Translations under genes and position numbers: made by a program
Part shown: piece after piece, positions 25,923 through 34,862 of the stretch
Position numbering within the stretch: position 1 is the stretch's first letter
How the letters are laid out: every line of letters begins with the position of its first letter
Source: Zhenhengia yiwuensis
GTDB lineage: Bacteria > Bacillota > Clostridia > Lachnospirales > Cellulosilyticaceae
Direction: 5' to 3'
Length of the DNA stretch: 64,000 nt
Assembly (NCBI RefSeq): GCF_014384995.1
Contig: NZ_JACRSY010000022.1
Coordinates: 1-64,000 of the forward strand
Notes under the pieces: generated by a model
Databases searched by the model: none
What the model was told of the DNA's origin: nothing
Seen by the model: the letters and a program-made list of their open reading frames with translations, nothing else

Positions 25923-27638
25923 ATGAAAAAAAATCATTTAGGCGCTCTTTTAACTGTAGGTGCTATTACAGGTGCTGCGGCTTTTGCCATGCATCATACT
26001 AATAAGAAAAAAAACACACATAAAATGACACCTCTTCTTAGCAACTATCCTGACCATAGTGACAGACAAGTGTACTTTGTAGGTGGTGGTCTTGCTTCTT
26101 TAGCAGGTGCTGCTTATCTTATTCGCGACTGTAAATTCCCAGGAAGTAACATTCACATCTTTGAAGGTATGAATATACTTGGCGGCAGCAACGATGGGGC
26201 TGGTAATGTAACAAACGGCTTTGTATGCCGTGGTGGTCGTATGCTTAACGAAGAGACTTACGAAAACTTCTGGGAGCTTTTCTCTTCTATTCCTTCTCTT
26301 GATATGCCAGGCATGAGTGTTACAGAAGAAATTCTAAACTTTGACCACTTACATCCAACTCATGCACAGGCACGTCTTATTGATAAAGAAGGTGTAATTC
26401 AAGATGTAACAAGTATGGGCTTTGATACACAAGACCGTCTTCTTCTTGGTAAACTTATGATTACGCCAGAAGAAACTCTTGATGATATGACCATTGAAGA
26501 ATGGTTTGCAGAAAGTCCTCATTTCTTTACAACCAACTTCTGGTATATGTGGCAAACTACTTTTGCCTTCCAAAAATGGTCTAGTCTCTTTGAATTCAAA
26601 CGCTATATGGAACGTATGATTTTTGAATTCTCACGTATTGAAACACTTGAAGGGGTTACACGTACACCTTATAACCAATATGACTCTGTCATTTTACCAC
26701 TACGCACTTACTTAGAAGGCTATGGTGTGAACTTCCATACTAATGCTACGGTAACAGACCTTGATTTTAAAGAAGGCCGCTCTATTACTGTAACTGCTAT
26801 TCACCTTGAGACAAGTGAAGGCGAAGAAATTATTACGTTACAAGACCAAGACCTTTGCATTATGACTAACGGCTGTATGACAGATAGTGCAACCCTTGGC
26901 GATATGTATACACCAGCCCCTTATAACCCAACAAACCCTATCTCTGGTGACCTTTGGGCCAAAGTGGCTGCTAAGAGAGAAGGGCTTGGCAATCCTGAAC
27001 CTTTCTTTGGGCATCCAGATGAAACCAACTGGGAAAGCTTTACTGTAACTTGCAAAGGTAATAAACTTCTTAAAATGATTGAACAATTCTCAGGCAATAT
27101 TCCTGGAAGTGGTGCCCTTATGACCTTCAAGGATTCTAACTGGCTTATGAGTATTGTCGTTGCAGCACAGCCACACTTTAAAAATCAACCAGCTGATACA
27201 ACTATCTTCTGGGGCTATGGCCTATATACAGATAAAACAGGCAACTATGTAAAAAAAGCTATGCGTGATTGTACAGGTGAAGAAATCCTTACAGAGCTTA
27301 TTCATCACTTCCACTGGGAAGATCATTTAGATGAGATTATGGCAGATGTCGTGAATGTTGTTCCTTGTATGATGCCTTATATTGACGCTCAATTCCAACC
27401 TCGTAAAATGACAGACCGCCCACAAGTCATTCCACAAGGTTCAACCAACTTTGCTATGATTAGCCAATTCGTTGAAATTCCTGAAGATATGGTCTTTACT
27501 GAAGAGTATTCTGTCCGTGCAGCACGTATGGCTATTTATAAATTAATGGGTGTTACAGATAAAACCATTTGCCCTGTTACCCCTTATAAAAAGGATAAAA
27601 AAGTCCTCCTTAAAGCATTAAAAAAATCTTATAGTTAA
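25923..27638 (+). CDS. ohyA: Oleate hydratase (FAD-dependent, myosin-cross-reactive antigen family)
   Basis: 571 residues. It adds water to the cis-9 double bond of unsaturated fatty acids to give 10-hydroxy acids, a detoxification step. It shows the FAD-binding VYFVGGGLASLAGAAYLIRD, the conserved RGGRMLNEETYENFWELF carrying the catalytic-loop Glu, TNFWYMWQTTFAFQKWSS, and FEFKRYMERMI. The usual N-terminus is replaced by a hydrophobic Gly/Ala-rich segment (about 6-23), then a basic stretch HHTNKKKNTHK before the flavin domain, which looks like a membrane anchor or uncleaved signal. The gene is monocistronic with its own terminator. Confidence 0.92.
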   Translation: MKKNHLGALLTVGAITGAAAFAMHHTNKKKNTHKMTPLLSNYPDHSDRQVYFVGGGLASLAGAAYLIRDCKFPGSNIHIFEGMNILGGSNDGAGNVTNGFVCRGGRMLNEETYENFWELFSSIPSLDMPGMSVTEEILNFDHLHPTHAQARLIDKEGVIQDVTSMGFDTQDRLLLGKLMITPEETLDDMTIEEWFAESPHFFTTNFWYMWQTTFAFQKWSSLFEFKRYMERMIFEFSRIETLEGVTRTPYNQYDSVILPLRTYLEGYGVNFHTNATVTDLDFKEGRSITVTAIHLETSEGEEIITLQDQDLCIMTNGCMTDSATLGDMYTPAPYNPTNPISGDLWAKVAAKREGLGNPEPFFGHPDETNWESFTVTCKGNKLLKMIEQFSGNIPGSGALMTFKDSNWLMSIVVAAQPHFKNQPADTTIFWGYGLYTDKTGNYVKKAMRDCTGEEILTELIHHFHWEDHLDEIMADVVNVVPCMMPYIDAQFQPRKMTDRPQVIPQGSTNFAMISQFVEIPEDMVFTEEYSVRAARMAIYKLMGVTDKTICPVTPYKKDKKVLLKALKKSYS

Positions 27639-27652
27639 GCTATGACTAGCTA

Positions 27653-27691
27653 AAAAAGAGTGTTCACTTTTGCTAAGTGAACACTCTTTTT
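27653..27691. terminator. Bidirectional terminator between ohyA and the DUF4179 gene
   Basis: AAAAAGAGTGTTCACTT / AAGTGAACACTCTTTTT with a 5-base loop, A-rich and T-rich on opposite sides. It serves both converging genes. Confidence 0.88.
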
Positions 27692-29171
27692 ACATACTTG
27701 GTGATGCAGACCATACCTGCTCTCCATTAATAAAGATTTTGTCTATCTTCTCTATGTCTAAGAACACCCTATCATGTTTATCATCTAAAACTACACAGGT
27801 AGCTTTAAACTTATCTTTACTACTAGTCGTATCACTATTTATAAATGGAATGATACTACCATCTTGCATATGCATCTCTACTTTTATCTGTTCATAGATT
27901 GAATCCTTCTTAGGATCTTTTGGCCTTCCTGTTTTTGTTCCTGTTAAGGTAATCCCCATTACGGATATATTCATCTGCTGAATCTGAATCGATTCTCCAT
28001 TTGCAGCAAAACCTAAATTAAGCTGAATAGGCTCTATGGTCGTTGTATCTTGCACATCAAATTCCACTTTCCAGTCTTGTTTTGTAAGGACTTCCTGCAC
28101 CTCATAAGTTACTTTTGTAGCTTTTAGATAAGGTATATCAGCTGGGTCCATGATCTCACTAAACTGACTTGTCCCTAGGCTTCCTCTCCATAAAGTTGCC
28201 ATATCATAATTTATACTTCTTTGATGTGCCGTATAGACCTTACCTGTTCGTATATCTGTTATTTCTGAAATAGTTCCTATGACATAATCATGACTTGTCC
28301 CTGTCCAATATTTATCACTTGCATTTCTTGTATAAAGGGTTAAACCTCCATCTGGATTCATAGGATTTTCAAGCCTTGAGTCTTGAATTAACCCTACATA
28401 CTCAAAAGTCACAAGTGGCTCTTCTCTTAATACAATTCTTTGAGAATCACCTATTTCTCTGTGTAATAACCTATCTAATTTCATATAAAGATATTTACTA
28501 TGGGGTGGATAATCATAATCTATTGTATCGAGTACCGTGTTATGTGCCTGAAATAAATCACCTAACGGTATATCAATTTCTTCTTCCACTTCTACTGATT
28601 GAATGATATTACTTGCTTTTAGTATAAACTTTTTACCTTCTAGTATATCTTCATTTCCACTACTTTCCACATAATAAGTCAGTTTCCTGCCATCCTCCGA
28701 AAGAATAGGCGGTCCATATTTGCCTGATTGTGACCATGAATCATCCCACTCTCCTACTTTAACCCCCTCTGTCCAGGGTTTTTCACCTTCATTAATAAAA
28801 CTAAAAACAAGAAGAGAATTGTAATGATCTGCTATAGCTGCTTCTACAACCATTTTAACTTCTTTTTGATGATCCTCTTTATTAATAGTCTGTACATGAG
28901 GAGCTATATTTTTGAGTACCTTCTCTCCTATAAACATACTAAAGCCTTCTACATGGTTTATGGCATAGGCAGTTCCTGAAAAGACAAATAGGATACCTAT
29001 TATCCATAGTGCCACATGTGCTAAAGCTTTAGGTACGCTATATATTTTCTTTCTTGCCTGCGTACTCCTATCTAGACACTTGGCTTTTATAGACTCTTCA
29101 AGCTGTGCGTTAAGATGCACTTCTTTGAGTTGCTTATCTATAACCTTTTTTAGATTATAAGCTTCTTTCAT
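27690..29171 (-). CDS. DUF4179 membrane protein, presumed anti-sigma factor
   Basis: 493 residues. A short cytoplasmic part (about 1-47) precedes one transmembrane helix (about 48-70: VALWIIGILFVFSGTAYAI). A large extracellular part follows, with a DUF4179-like region (HYNSLLVFSFINEGEKPW) and a beta-rich C-terminal domain. It overlaps the sigma factor gene by four bases (ATGA). This is the usual partner arrangement for ECF sigma factors of this group, so it probably holds the sigma factor inactive until an external signal arrives. The signal is unknown. Confidence 0.78.
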   Translation of the reverse strand: MKEAYNLKKVIDKQLKEVHLNAQLEESIKAKCLDRSTQARKKIYSVPKALAHVALWIIGILFVFSGTAYAINHVEGFSMFIGEKVLKNIAPHVQTINKEDHQKEVKMVVEAAIADHYNSLLVFSFINEGEKPWTEGVKVGEWDDSWSQSGKYGPPILSEDGRKLTYYVESSGNEDILEGKKFILKASNIIQSVEVEEEIDIPLGDLFQAHNTVLDTIDYDYPPHSKYLYMKLDRLLHREIGDSQRIVLREEPLVTFEYVGLIQDSRLENPMNPDGGLTLYTRNASDKYWTGTSHDYVIGTISEITDIRTGKVYTAHQRSINYDMATLWRGSLGTSQFSEIMDPADIPYLKATKVTYEVQEVLTKQDWKVEFDVQDTTTIEPIQLNLGFAANGESIQIQQMNISVMGITLTGTKTGRPKDPKKDSIYEQIKVEMHMQDGSIIPFINSDTTSSKDKFKATCVVLDDKHDRVFLDIEKIDKIFINGEQVWSASPSM

Positions 29172-29695
29172 AACTTCTCACCCTCCTCTAATTGTACACT
29201 TAACTTTTGCCTTGCCCTCTGTAGCCTCACTCTTACTGTGCCTTCTTTAATATGTAAAATGCTTGCAATCTCTTTTGTAGACATTTCTTGATAATAGTAA
29301 AGGAGAATGACTTCTTTATATTTACGTTCTAATTCGGCAATCTCACTTAAAATTTGTTTTTGCCTCTCTCTTTCAATAAAATTCTGGTCTATACGCTCTT
29401 TAGAAATCGTTTCTAAATCTAAACCAGTCTTAACTCTTTTAAACCAACTTGTACGCATATAATTTTTACAAACATTAATAGCAATACGCATAATCCATGT
29501 CTTTTCCTCTGATATTTGATTAAAAGTATAATATTTCTGATAGACTTTAATAAAGGTTTCTTGTACTGCATCTTCTGCTAATGCTCTATCTTTCAAGTAA
29601 ATGATACACATTCGTAAAAGTGAATCACCATACTCTCTCATCATTCTCTCAATTTCTACGATTTCTTGTTGTTCAATCTCTATAATACTTTCCAT
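29168..29695 (-). CDS. ECF-type RNA polymerase sigma factor
   Basis: 175 residues. Region 2 (ALAEDAVQETFIKVYQKYYTF, TWIMRIAINVCKNYMR) and region 4 (RKYKEVILLYYYQEMSTKEI, LHIKEGTVRVRLQRARQKL) are intact, with no regions 1 or 3. It forms a two-gene operon with the DUF4179 membrane protein. Spaced from the DNA gyrase-like core genes, it belongs to the signal-response class. AGGAG precedes the ATG. Confidence 0.9.
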   Translation of the reverse strand: MESIIEIEQQEIVEIERMMREYGDSLLRMCIIYLKDRALAEDAVQETFIKVYQKYYTFNQISEEKTWIMRIAINVCKNYMRTSWFKRVKTGLDLETISKERIDQNFIERERQKQILSEIAELERKYKEVILLYYYQEMSTKEIASILHIKEGTVRVRLQRARQKLSVQLEEGEKL

Positions 29696-29802
29696 CTCCT
29701 ATCCCCCTTTCTCCCCTTAGACACAATCAATTTTAAAATTGTAACACATTTTAAATATTTTTATCCATCACTACTCATATTGGTTACATTTATTAAATTT
29801 AT

Positions 29803-29850
29803 TTTAAAAAGAACCTACTTCATCATCTCTCAGATTAAGTAGGTTCTTTT
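29803..29850 (-). terminator. Terminator of the sialidase gene
   Basis: AAAGAACCTACTT / AAGTAGGTTCTTT with a 16-base loop and T-rich flanks, 17 bases beyond the stop. Confidence 0.8.
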
Positions 29851-29866
29851 CTTTCTATTCTAAGCT

Positions 29867-30928
29867 TTAATCGATCAAATACGCTTCTCCAAATATGGCT
29901 AAAGTTAATCTTGCTGGTTCTTCATTTTCTGGTGGATTCCCATCTTCAAAGAAGCAATAATAAGTCTTGCCATCTGGTGAAGTCGCAATATCTGCGTATC
30001 CCCCAACTTCTGCAATTTGTTTCGCATATTGCCAAGTCTTTGCATCATCATAGCTCATTTTTACAGTGAGATGAATACGTTTAGGCCAGCCATTTCCTCT
30101 CATCTCTTCATTATTAGCGCAGTTTACAAATAAAATTTTACCATCCTTATCTCTTACAATACTTCCAAAGCAAATAGCATCCGGAAGTTGTTTATCTGGA
30201 ACTGGTGTGCTAAAGTGGTCCTTACCATTTGGTGAGATGGCTATATAACGGTAACGATTAATACCGTTATGCCTCATATTGATTAAGACACTCCCATCTG
30301 AAAGTTCTACAACTTGTGACTCATTCACCCAGAAGAAATCATCTCCCCAGTTTTCACTACTGTAAATGATTTCACCACGCTCCCAAGTTGTGCCTCCATC
30401 ATCACTGATAAGGGTACTTACCTGTGTTGGATAGTGATTATTTCCTTCTCCACGAGCTAGCCATATAGGTACAACTAATCTGCCATTTCTCATTTCAATG
30501 CCATGTCCTGGACCTATCGCAAAGAGTGACCAGCAGTACTCTTCTTTAAAGGCTGTTACAGCATTTAAAATACTTACTGGATCTGAGAAAGTAAGTCCAT
30601 CATCCGTGCTCACTTGGTAAAAAAGCTGTCTATAATCTTTTTGCCAAAGAAAATGTATGCGTCCATCCTGAGAGGCAATCATAACGGGATTATTCACTGC
30701 AAGGTCTTCAGAAATCGCAATCATTTGCCTTTTTGAAAAAGTTTTACCTTGATCCGTGCTACGTTTCATTCCTATACCCATTGCACTCCAATCATCATAA
30801 GCCGAAAGTCTGGTTTCATAGTACACAATAATCGTACCTTTACTTGATATCACAATACCTGGTATTCTATAACTTTTAAATCCGCCTTCATTATAGTTTT
30901 CAATATTGACTGACACGAGCTTACTCAT
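29867..30928 (-). CDS. Exo-sialidase (GH33/BNR-repeat family)
   Basis: 353 residues. The N-terminal YRIPGIVIS is the sialidase YRIP/FRIP arginine motif. Four Asp-box repeats follow: STDQGKTF, STDDGLTF, SDDGGTTW and SYDDAKTW. These define the six-bladed sialidase propeller. No signal peptide or carbohydrate-binding module is present, so it is a small cytoplasmic form acting on imported sialyl-oligosaccharides, or a related enzyme for another sugar acid. It is the third gene after fucosidase and aminopeptidase in the same direction, with a 78-base gap upstream. Confidence 0.83.
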   Translation of the reverse strand: MSKLVSVNIENYNEGGFKSYRIPGIVISSKGTIIVYYETRLSAYDDWSAMGIGMKRSTDQGKTFSKRQMIAISEDLAVNNPVMIASQDGRIHFLWQKDYRQLFYQVSTDDGLTFSDPVSILNAVTAFKEEYCWSLFAIGPGHGIEMRNGRLVVPIWLARGEGNNHYPTQVSTLISDDGGTTWERGEIIYSSENWGDDFFWVNESQVVELSDGSVLINMRHNGINRYRYIAISPNGKDHFSTPVPDKQLPDAICFGSIVRDKDGKILFVNCANNEEMRGNGWPKRIHLTVKMSYDDAKTWQYAKQIAEVGGYADIATSPDGKTYYCFFEDGNPPENEEPARLTLAIFGEAYLID

Positions 30929-31006
30929 TTTATTCCCCTAGCTCCTTTTCTTTATCACTTGTGAATATTTAACTATTTCATGCATTCTATACCTTCTGCT
31001 TTATTA

Positions 31007-32107
31007 TTAGCTTAAAGCTTCTTGAAGTGCTTCTTGATTAAGATGAAGGAGCTCATCCAAAACAAATTCTCCATCTTTTCTAATAAGTACATCATCAAAC
31101 CAAATCTCTCCACCGCCACATTCTGGCTTATGAGATTGAATAAGATCCCAGTGAATAGAAGAGTTGCATCCTGGTGTAAAGTGGAAGCTTCCTATCATCT
31201 TTTCATCAAAAAGGGTATTATAAATAGGGTGTGTCATAAATGGGTTTGTCCCAATAGAAAATTCTCCAATATAACGTGCACCTTCATCTGTATCTAAAAT
31301 GGCATTAAGTTTTTCTGTATCATTAGCTGTTGCTTCTACAATCTTGCCATTCTTAAAGGTAAATTTAATATCTGTAAACACTGTGCCTTGGTAATGAGAT
31401 GGTACGTTATAAGCAATTGTTCCATTAACTGAGTCTTTTACAATTTCCCCTAGTCCTACTTCTCCATCTGGAATGTTAAAGCGTCCACCGCAAATGCCTG
31501 CCCAGCAGCCTTTAATAGAGAACGTTAAATCTGTACCTGGTGCTTTAATATGTACTTTATCTGTTTTAGCCATAAGTGATCTTAAAGGTTCCATAAGCTC
31601 AGTGAATTTAGCATAATCTAATGTACATACATCAAAGTAGTAGTCTTCAAAAGCTGCTGTACTCATATGCGCCATTTGAGCAAAGCTATTGGTTGGGTAC
31701 CCTAAAATACACCACTTTGTATTTTTACATCTTTCTCCTAAGTGAAGTGGTCCACTATATTCTGTATAGATTTTCATCTTATCTGCTGGTACATCACTCA
31801 TTTGATAAAGGTTATCTACTCTTCTTACAGCAATATAAGCATCCATATCTTTCATACGCTCTAAGTCGTACTTTAACTGATACTCATACTGCTCTTTTGT
31901 AGCCCCCATAAGAAGGGCCTTGCGAATCACTTCAGATTCTAGATTTACAAATGGGATACCGCCCGCACGGTATGCTTCTTCTACAAGTGCTGATGCAATC
32001 TCCTCTCCTCCATTTGGAAGGTCAATTAAAAGCTTTTCTCCTGGTTGTAATTGCACAGAATACTGAATTAAGTTTTGTGCAAGTTTTGTTATTCTTTGGT
32101 CTCTCAT
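31007..32107 (-). CDS. M29-family aminopeptidase
   Basis: 366 residues of the thermophilic metalloprotease M29 family (AmpS/PepS). It has LQPGEKLLIDLPNGGEEIAS near the N-terminus, then GEVGLGEIVKDSVNGTIAYN and GEFSIGTNP with metal-binding Glu residues, and SFHFTPGCNSSIHWDLIQ with metal His and Asp. It removes N-terminal amino acids from peptides in the cytoplasm. I start it at 32107, where GGAGGA stands just upstream; the frame extends seven codons further with no site. Lying between fucosidase and sialidase, it may trim glycopeptides, though this is inference. Confidence 0.87.
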   Translation of the reverse strand: MRDQRITKLAQNLIQYSVQLQPGEKLLIDLPNGGEEIASALVEEAYRAGGIPFVNLESEVIRKALLMGATKEQYEYQLKYDLERMKDMDAYIAVRRVDNLYQMSDVPADKMKIYTEYSGPLHLGERCKNTKWCILGYPTNSFAQMAHMSTAAFEDYYFDVCTLDYAKFTELMEPLRSLMAKTDKVHIKAPGTDLTFSIKGCWAGICGGRFNIPDGEVGLGEIVKDSVNGTIAYNVPSHYQGTVFTDIKFTFKNGKIVEATANDTEKLNAILDTDEGARYIGEFSIGTNPFMTHPIYNTLFDEKMIGSFHFTPGCNSSIHWDLIQSHKPECGGGEIWFDDVLIRKDGEFVLDELLHLNQEALQEALS

Positions 32108-32190
32108 ATTTCCTCCTAAATCTATCACTTCCTGCTATTGTCATGATATTTAATAGCAGACTGTAACTTATTTTAATACTTAAATCTCAC

Positions 32191-33903
32191 TTATATAGAC
32201 TTATAAATTTTGATTTCTAGCCCATCTATAAGGGTTTCTAAACTACATCCTTCTTCCATATCTATTACTAATTTTACTTTATAGCTTCCTTCTTGCATTT
32301 CAAAGGCAGCTTTTTCATGTGCGCTTACATGCTTACTCTCATATACTTTTTCATACTGTGTGCCATTAAAAGCGTAAAGCACATAAGCTTTCATTCCTTG
32401 ACCATTCATCTCTAATGTATTAAATGGGTAAATACCTCCAAATTCAATTTCTAATTCATTATCTTTAACACTTTGACGCGTAGTAGGTTGCGCTATAAGG
32501 TCAACAACTTCATCTATTGTCTTCGTTACAGACGCTACCTCTGGTTTATAATAAACACCAAAGCTACGTAATACAGGTGCTACCACCGCATCTGTAATCA
32601 CAATTCTAACTTCCTGTGTTGTAATCGTATCAAAGTACTCTGCCCATCTAAATCCAATGCACTGATTGTCTACTAATACTTTCCACTCATCTTTTACTTT
32701 TGCCTCTATCCTATAGCCTCTTACGCGGTGTCCTAACTCAATCACTTCTGAGAGTACAAAACAGTTAAAGGTAATAGGCTCTTGGGCCATAAAAGTAATA
32801 GTTGGTGTAAGATCCTTTTCATCTGCTGCATAGAATAAATTTTCATCTTTTAAAAGCATCTTATCAGCTGAACAAATTGGCCTCATTTCACTTGTCGCAC
32901 TAACTTCTGCTCCTTGTAATAAATTTACTGCAAAAGTCTTTTGAAGTATAGTAGCGGCATTAAGAACATTCTTAGTATCAATCTCATGGATTAAGCCTCT
33001 GCGATCAGGTGGGAAATTTAATAAGATACCTGCATTTCTACCACTTGATTCAAACCAATATTTTACTAAGTTTTCAGCTGAGCGTACTGCCCCATCTTGA
33101 TTTTCATGATAAAACCAACCTAGTCTAATGGATACATCTACCTCTGCTGGAATAAAGCGATTACCACCAGCTTTCCCGCTATTAAGTTCTACTGTATTTT
33201 CTATTTCTAATGAACTCTGGTCAATGGTTGCCCAACAAGGATTACCTGCATAACCACTCTCATTTCCTACCCATCTTGCTTCTACATATTCTGTAGCACC
33301 TAATGATCCAAAAATAATACAATCTGGTTGATGAGTTCTAACTGTATATGCCCATCTTCCCCAATCGTACTGAGCTTCTGTACTGCCCGCACCATCCCAC
33401 CAACATTCATAAATCCTGCCATACTGTGTCATAAGTTCTGTTAATTGATTGTTATAATATGTATTGTATGCATCTGTTCCCCAATATTTTGAATGTCTAT
33501 CCCAAGGTGAAAGATAAAGACCCGGTTTAATACCATATTCATGGCAAGCCTCAACAAACTCTCTTACCACATCCCCTTTTCCCTCTTTATAAGGACTTTT
33601 TGCTATAGTGTGCTCAGAGTACTCACTTGGCCATAGACAAAATCCATCATGATGTTTAGCTGTTAAGATAGCTGTTGTAAATCCAGCCTGCTTAATAACA
33701 CGCATCCATTGTCTACAGTCTAATTCTGTAGGATTAAACATTTTTTCTGCCTCTGTTCCATCTCCCCACTCTAAATCAGTAAATGTATTTACACCAAAAT
33801 GAAAAAATGCTGTTGCTTCTCTACGATACCAATCCATTTGTCTTCTAGAAGGTACCGCTCCATATGGCTTTAATCCTAATGCTTCAAACTGATTATGTAA
33901 CAT
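32191..33903 (-). CDS. GH29 alpha-L-fucosidase
   Basis: 570 residues without signal peptide. The catalytic barrel (about 20-330) shows FFHFGVNTFTDLEWGDG, TAKHHDGFCLWPS and the nucleophile Asp170 in YECWWDGAG, followed by a C-terminal beta-sandwich domain of the F5/8 type. It releases fucose from oligosaccharides; the short N-terminal part points to the GH29-B-like group, but this is not certain. It is the first gene of the fucosidase-aminopeptidase-sialidase set. AGGAG is placed before the ATG. Confidence 0.87.
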   Translation of the reverse strand: MLHNQFEALGLKPYGAVPSRRQMDWYRREATAFFHFGVNTFTDLEWGDGTEAEKMFNPTELDCRQWMRVIKQAGFTTAILTAKHHDGFCLWPSEYSEHTIAKSPYKEGKGDVVREFVEACHEYGIKPGLYLSPWDRHSKYWGTDAYNTYYNNQLTELMTQYGRIYECWWDGAGSTEAQYDWGRWAYTVRTHQPDCIIFGSLGATEYVEARWVGNESGYAGNPCWATIDQSSLEIENTVELNSGKAGGNRFIPAEVDVSIRLGWFYHENQDGAVRSAENLVKYWFESSGRNAGILLNFPPDRRGLIHEIDTKNVLNAATILQKTFAVNLLQGAEVSATSEMRPICSADKMLLKDENLFYAADEKDLTPTITFMAQEPITFNCFVLSEVIELGHRVRGYRIEAKVKDEWKVLVDNQCIGFRWAEYFDTITTQEVRIVITDAVVAPVLRSFGVYYKPEVASVTKTIDEVVDLIAQPTTRQSVKDNELEIEFGGIYPFNTLEMNGQGMKAYVLYAFNGTQYEKVYESKHVSAHEKAAFEMQEGSYKVKLVIDMEEGCSLETLIDGLEIKIYKSI

Positions 33904-34158
33904 CTTATTACTCCTATCATTTTAGTTTGTAGTTTAAAATTTCATTAATATTATAATAGAATTCAATTATTATAAATAGTGTTTTTGTTAAATAATTATA
34001 TTAATTTTATTTAATCTTTTATAAATATATACTAAAATCATAACACAAAACAATGTCAAATCATTAAAAGCACTTCAACCTCATTGTAGTTTTGGTGTAA
34101 ACATCACCATTAGAGAATATAATACTTACTATTTGAAGCTACTATTTGCATTCTTAAT

Positions 34159-34395
34159 ATGACTTATTGGTTCTGGGGGCCAGCTTATCCCAAAACGCAA
34201 ACTCTTACACCTGCTTTTATTGCAGAAAAATATCATCATTTAACCAAACAAGGTAATCTACTTATTGTCAATAGTGGCCCAACTCCAGATGGTGTATTAG
34301 AAGAACATGATCCCCAAAATTTATTTGAAGCTGCTAGAATGCTTAATATTGCTAAGGGTGATGCCTTACTTTCTTCTAATGCTAAAAAGAACTAA
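34159..34395 (+). pseudogene. C-terminal fragment of a GH29-like glycosidase
   Basis: 78 codons. FIAEKYHHLTKQGNLLIVNS and GPTPDGVLEEHD match the C-terminal end of GH29 catalytic domains (consensus GNLLLNVGPTPDG), but the whole barrel is missing. There is no ribosome binding site, and the frame upstream is closed by stops. It therefore looks like the leftover of a deleted second fucosidase gene, oriented opposite to the intact one next to it. Its stop codon lies inside a 48-bp perfect palindrome. Confidence 0.55.
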
Positions 34396-34425
34396 CTGCC
34401 TAGGCAGTTAGTTCTTTTTAGCATT
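34378..34425. terminator. 48-bp perfect palindrome, bidirectional terminator
   Basis: A palindrome with no loop spacer, each arm containing GCTAAAAAGAACTAACTGCC and its complement. It has a T run on either strand. It serves the GH29 fragment on the plus strand and the small 101-residue protein gene on the minus strand. Confidence 0.8.
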
Positions 34426-34448
34426 CATTATTCTTTTTCATTTTCCTA

Positions 34449-34754
34449 TTACTTATAGTATCCATGCTCACACAGTACTTCATAACAGCTATTTACTTCA
34501 TCATCTGTAAAGAGGTCACCATACTTACTATCACATACTACTGCTTCCATAGTAAGCTCTATACGCCCTGCTTCTTGTAATTTATCAAATCCATCCGAAA
34601 GTCTACCTTTTCTCAGAATTTCTTTTGCTGTTTTAACTCCACCAAACTTCTCTACTGTCTGTAAGAAGCGTGTTAATTTACAACCACATTCTTTCTCTGC
34701 TATTTGGCAGTTTTTAATTAGTTCTTCTTCAAATTGCTTCTCTAATGCTGTCAT
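34449..34754 (-). CDS. Conserved small protein (helical, about 100 residues)
   Basis: 101 residues, with CQIAEKECGCKLTRFLQTVE and a C-terminal GFDKLQEAGRIELTMEAVV followed by LFTDDEVNSCYEVLCEHGY. The pattern (G-L/F-x-x-L, grLdLT-E-lV, LFt-eEi) recalls a short helical domain found alone or at the end of larger proteins in many bacteria. I know no function. I use the second methionine (34754) because GAGGTG lies 6 bases ahead of it. Confidence 0.6.
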   Translation of the reverse strand: MTALEKQFEEELIKNCQIAEKECGCKLTRFLQTVEKFGGVKTAKEILRKGRLSDGFDKLQEAGRIELTMEAVVCDSKYGDLFTDDEVNSCYEVLCEHGYYK

Positions 34755-34862
34755 TTTACACCTCACTGTTTTAAATTTTATATGCCATTATACTATAGTA
34801 TTTGTATAACTTCTCAATTTACTCTCACTTAAAGTACTTCCGCATTTTAATTCATCCAGCTC

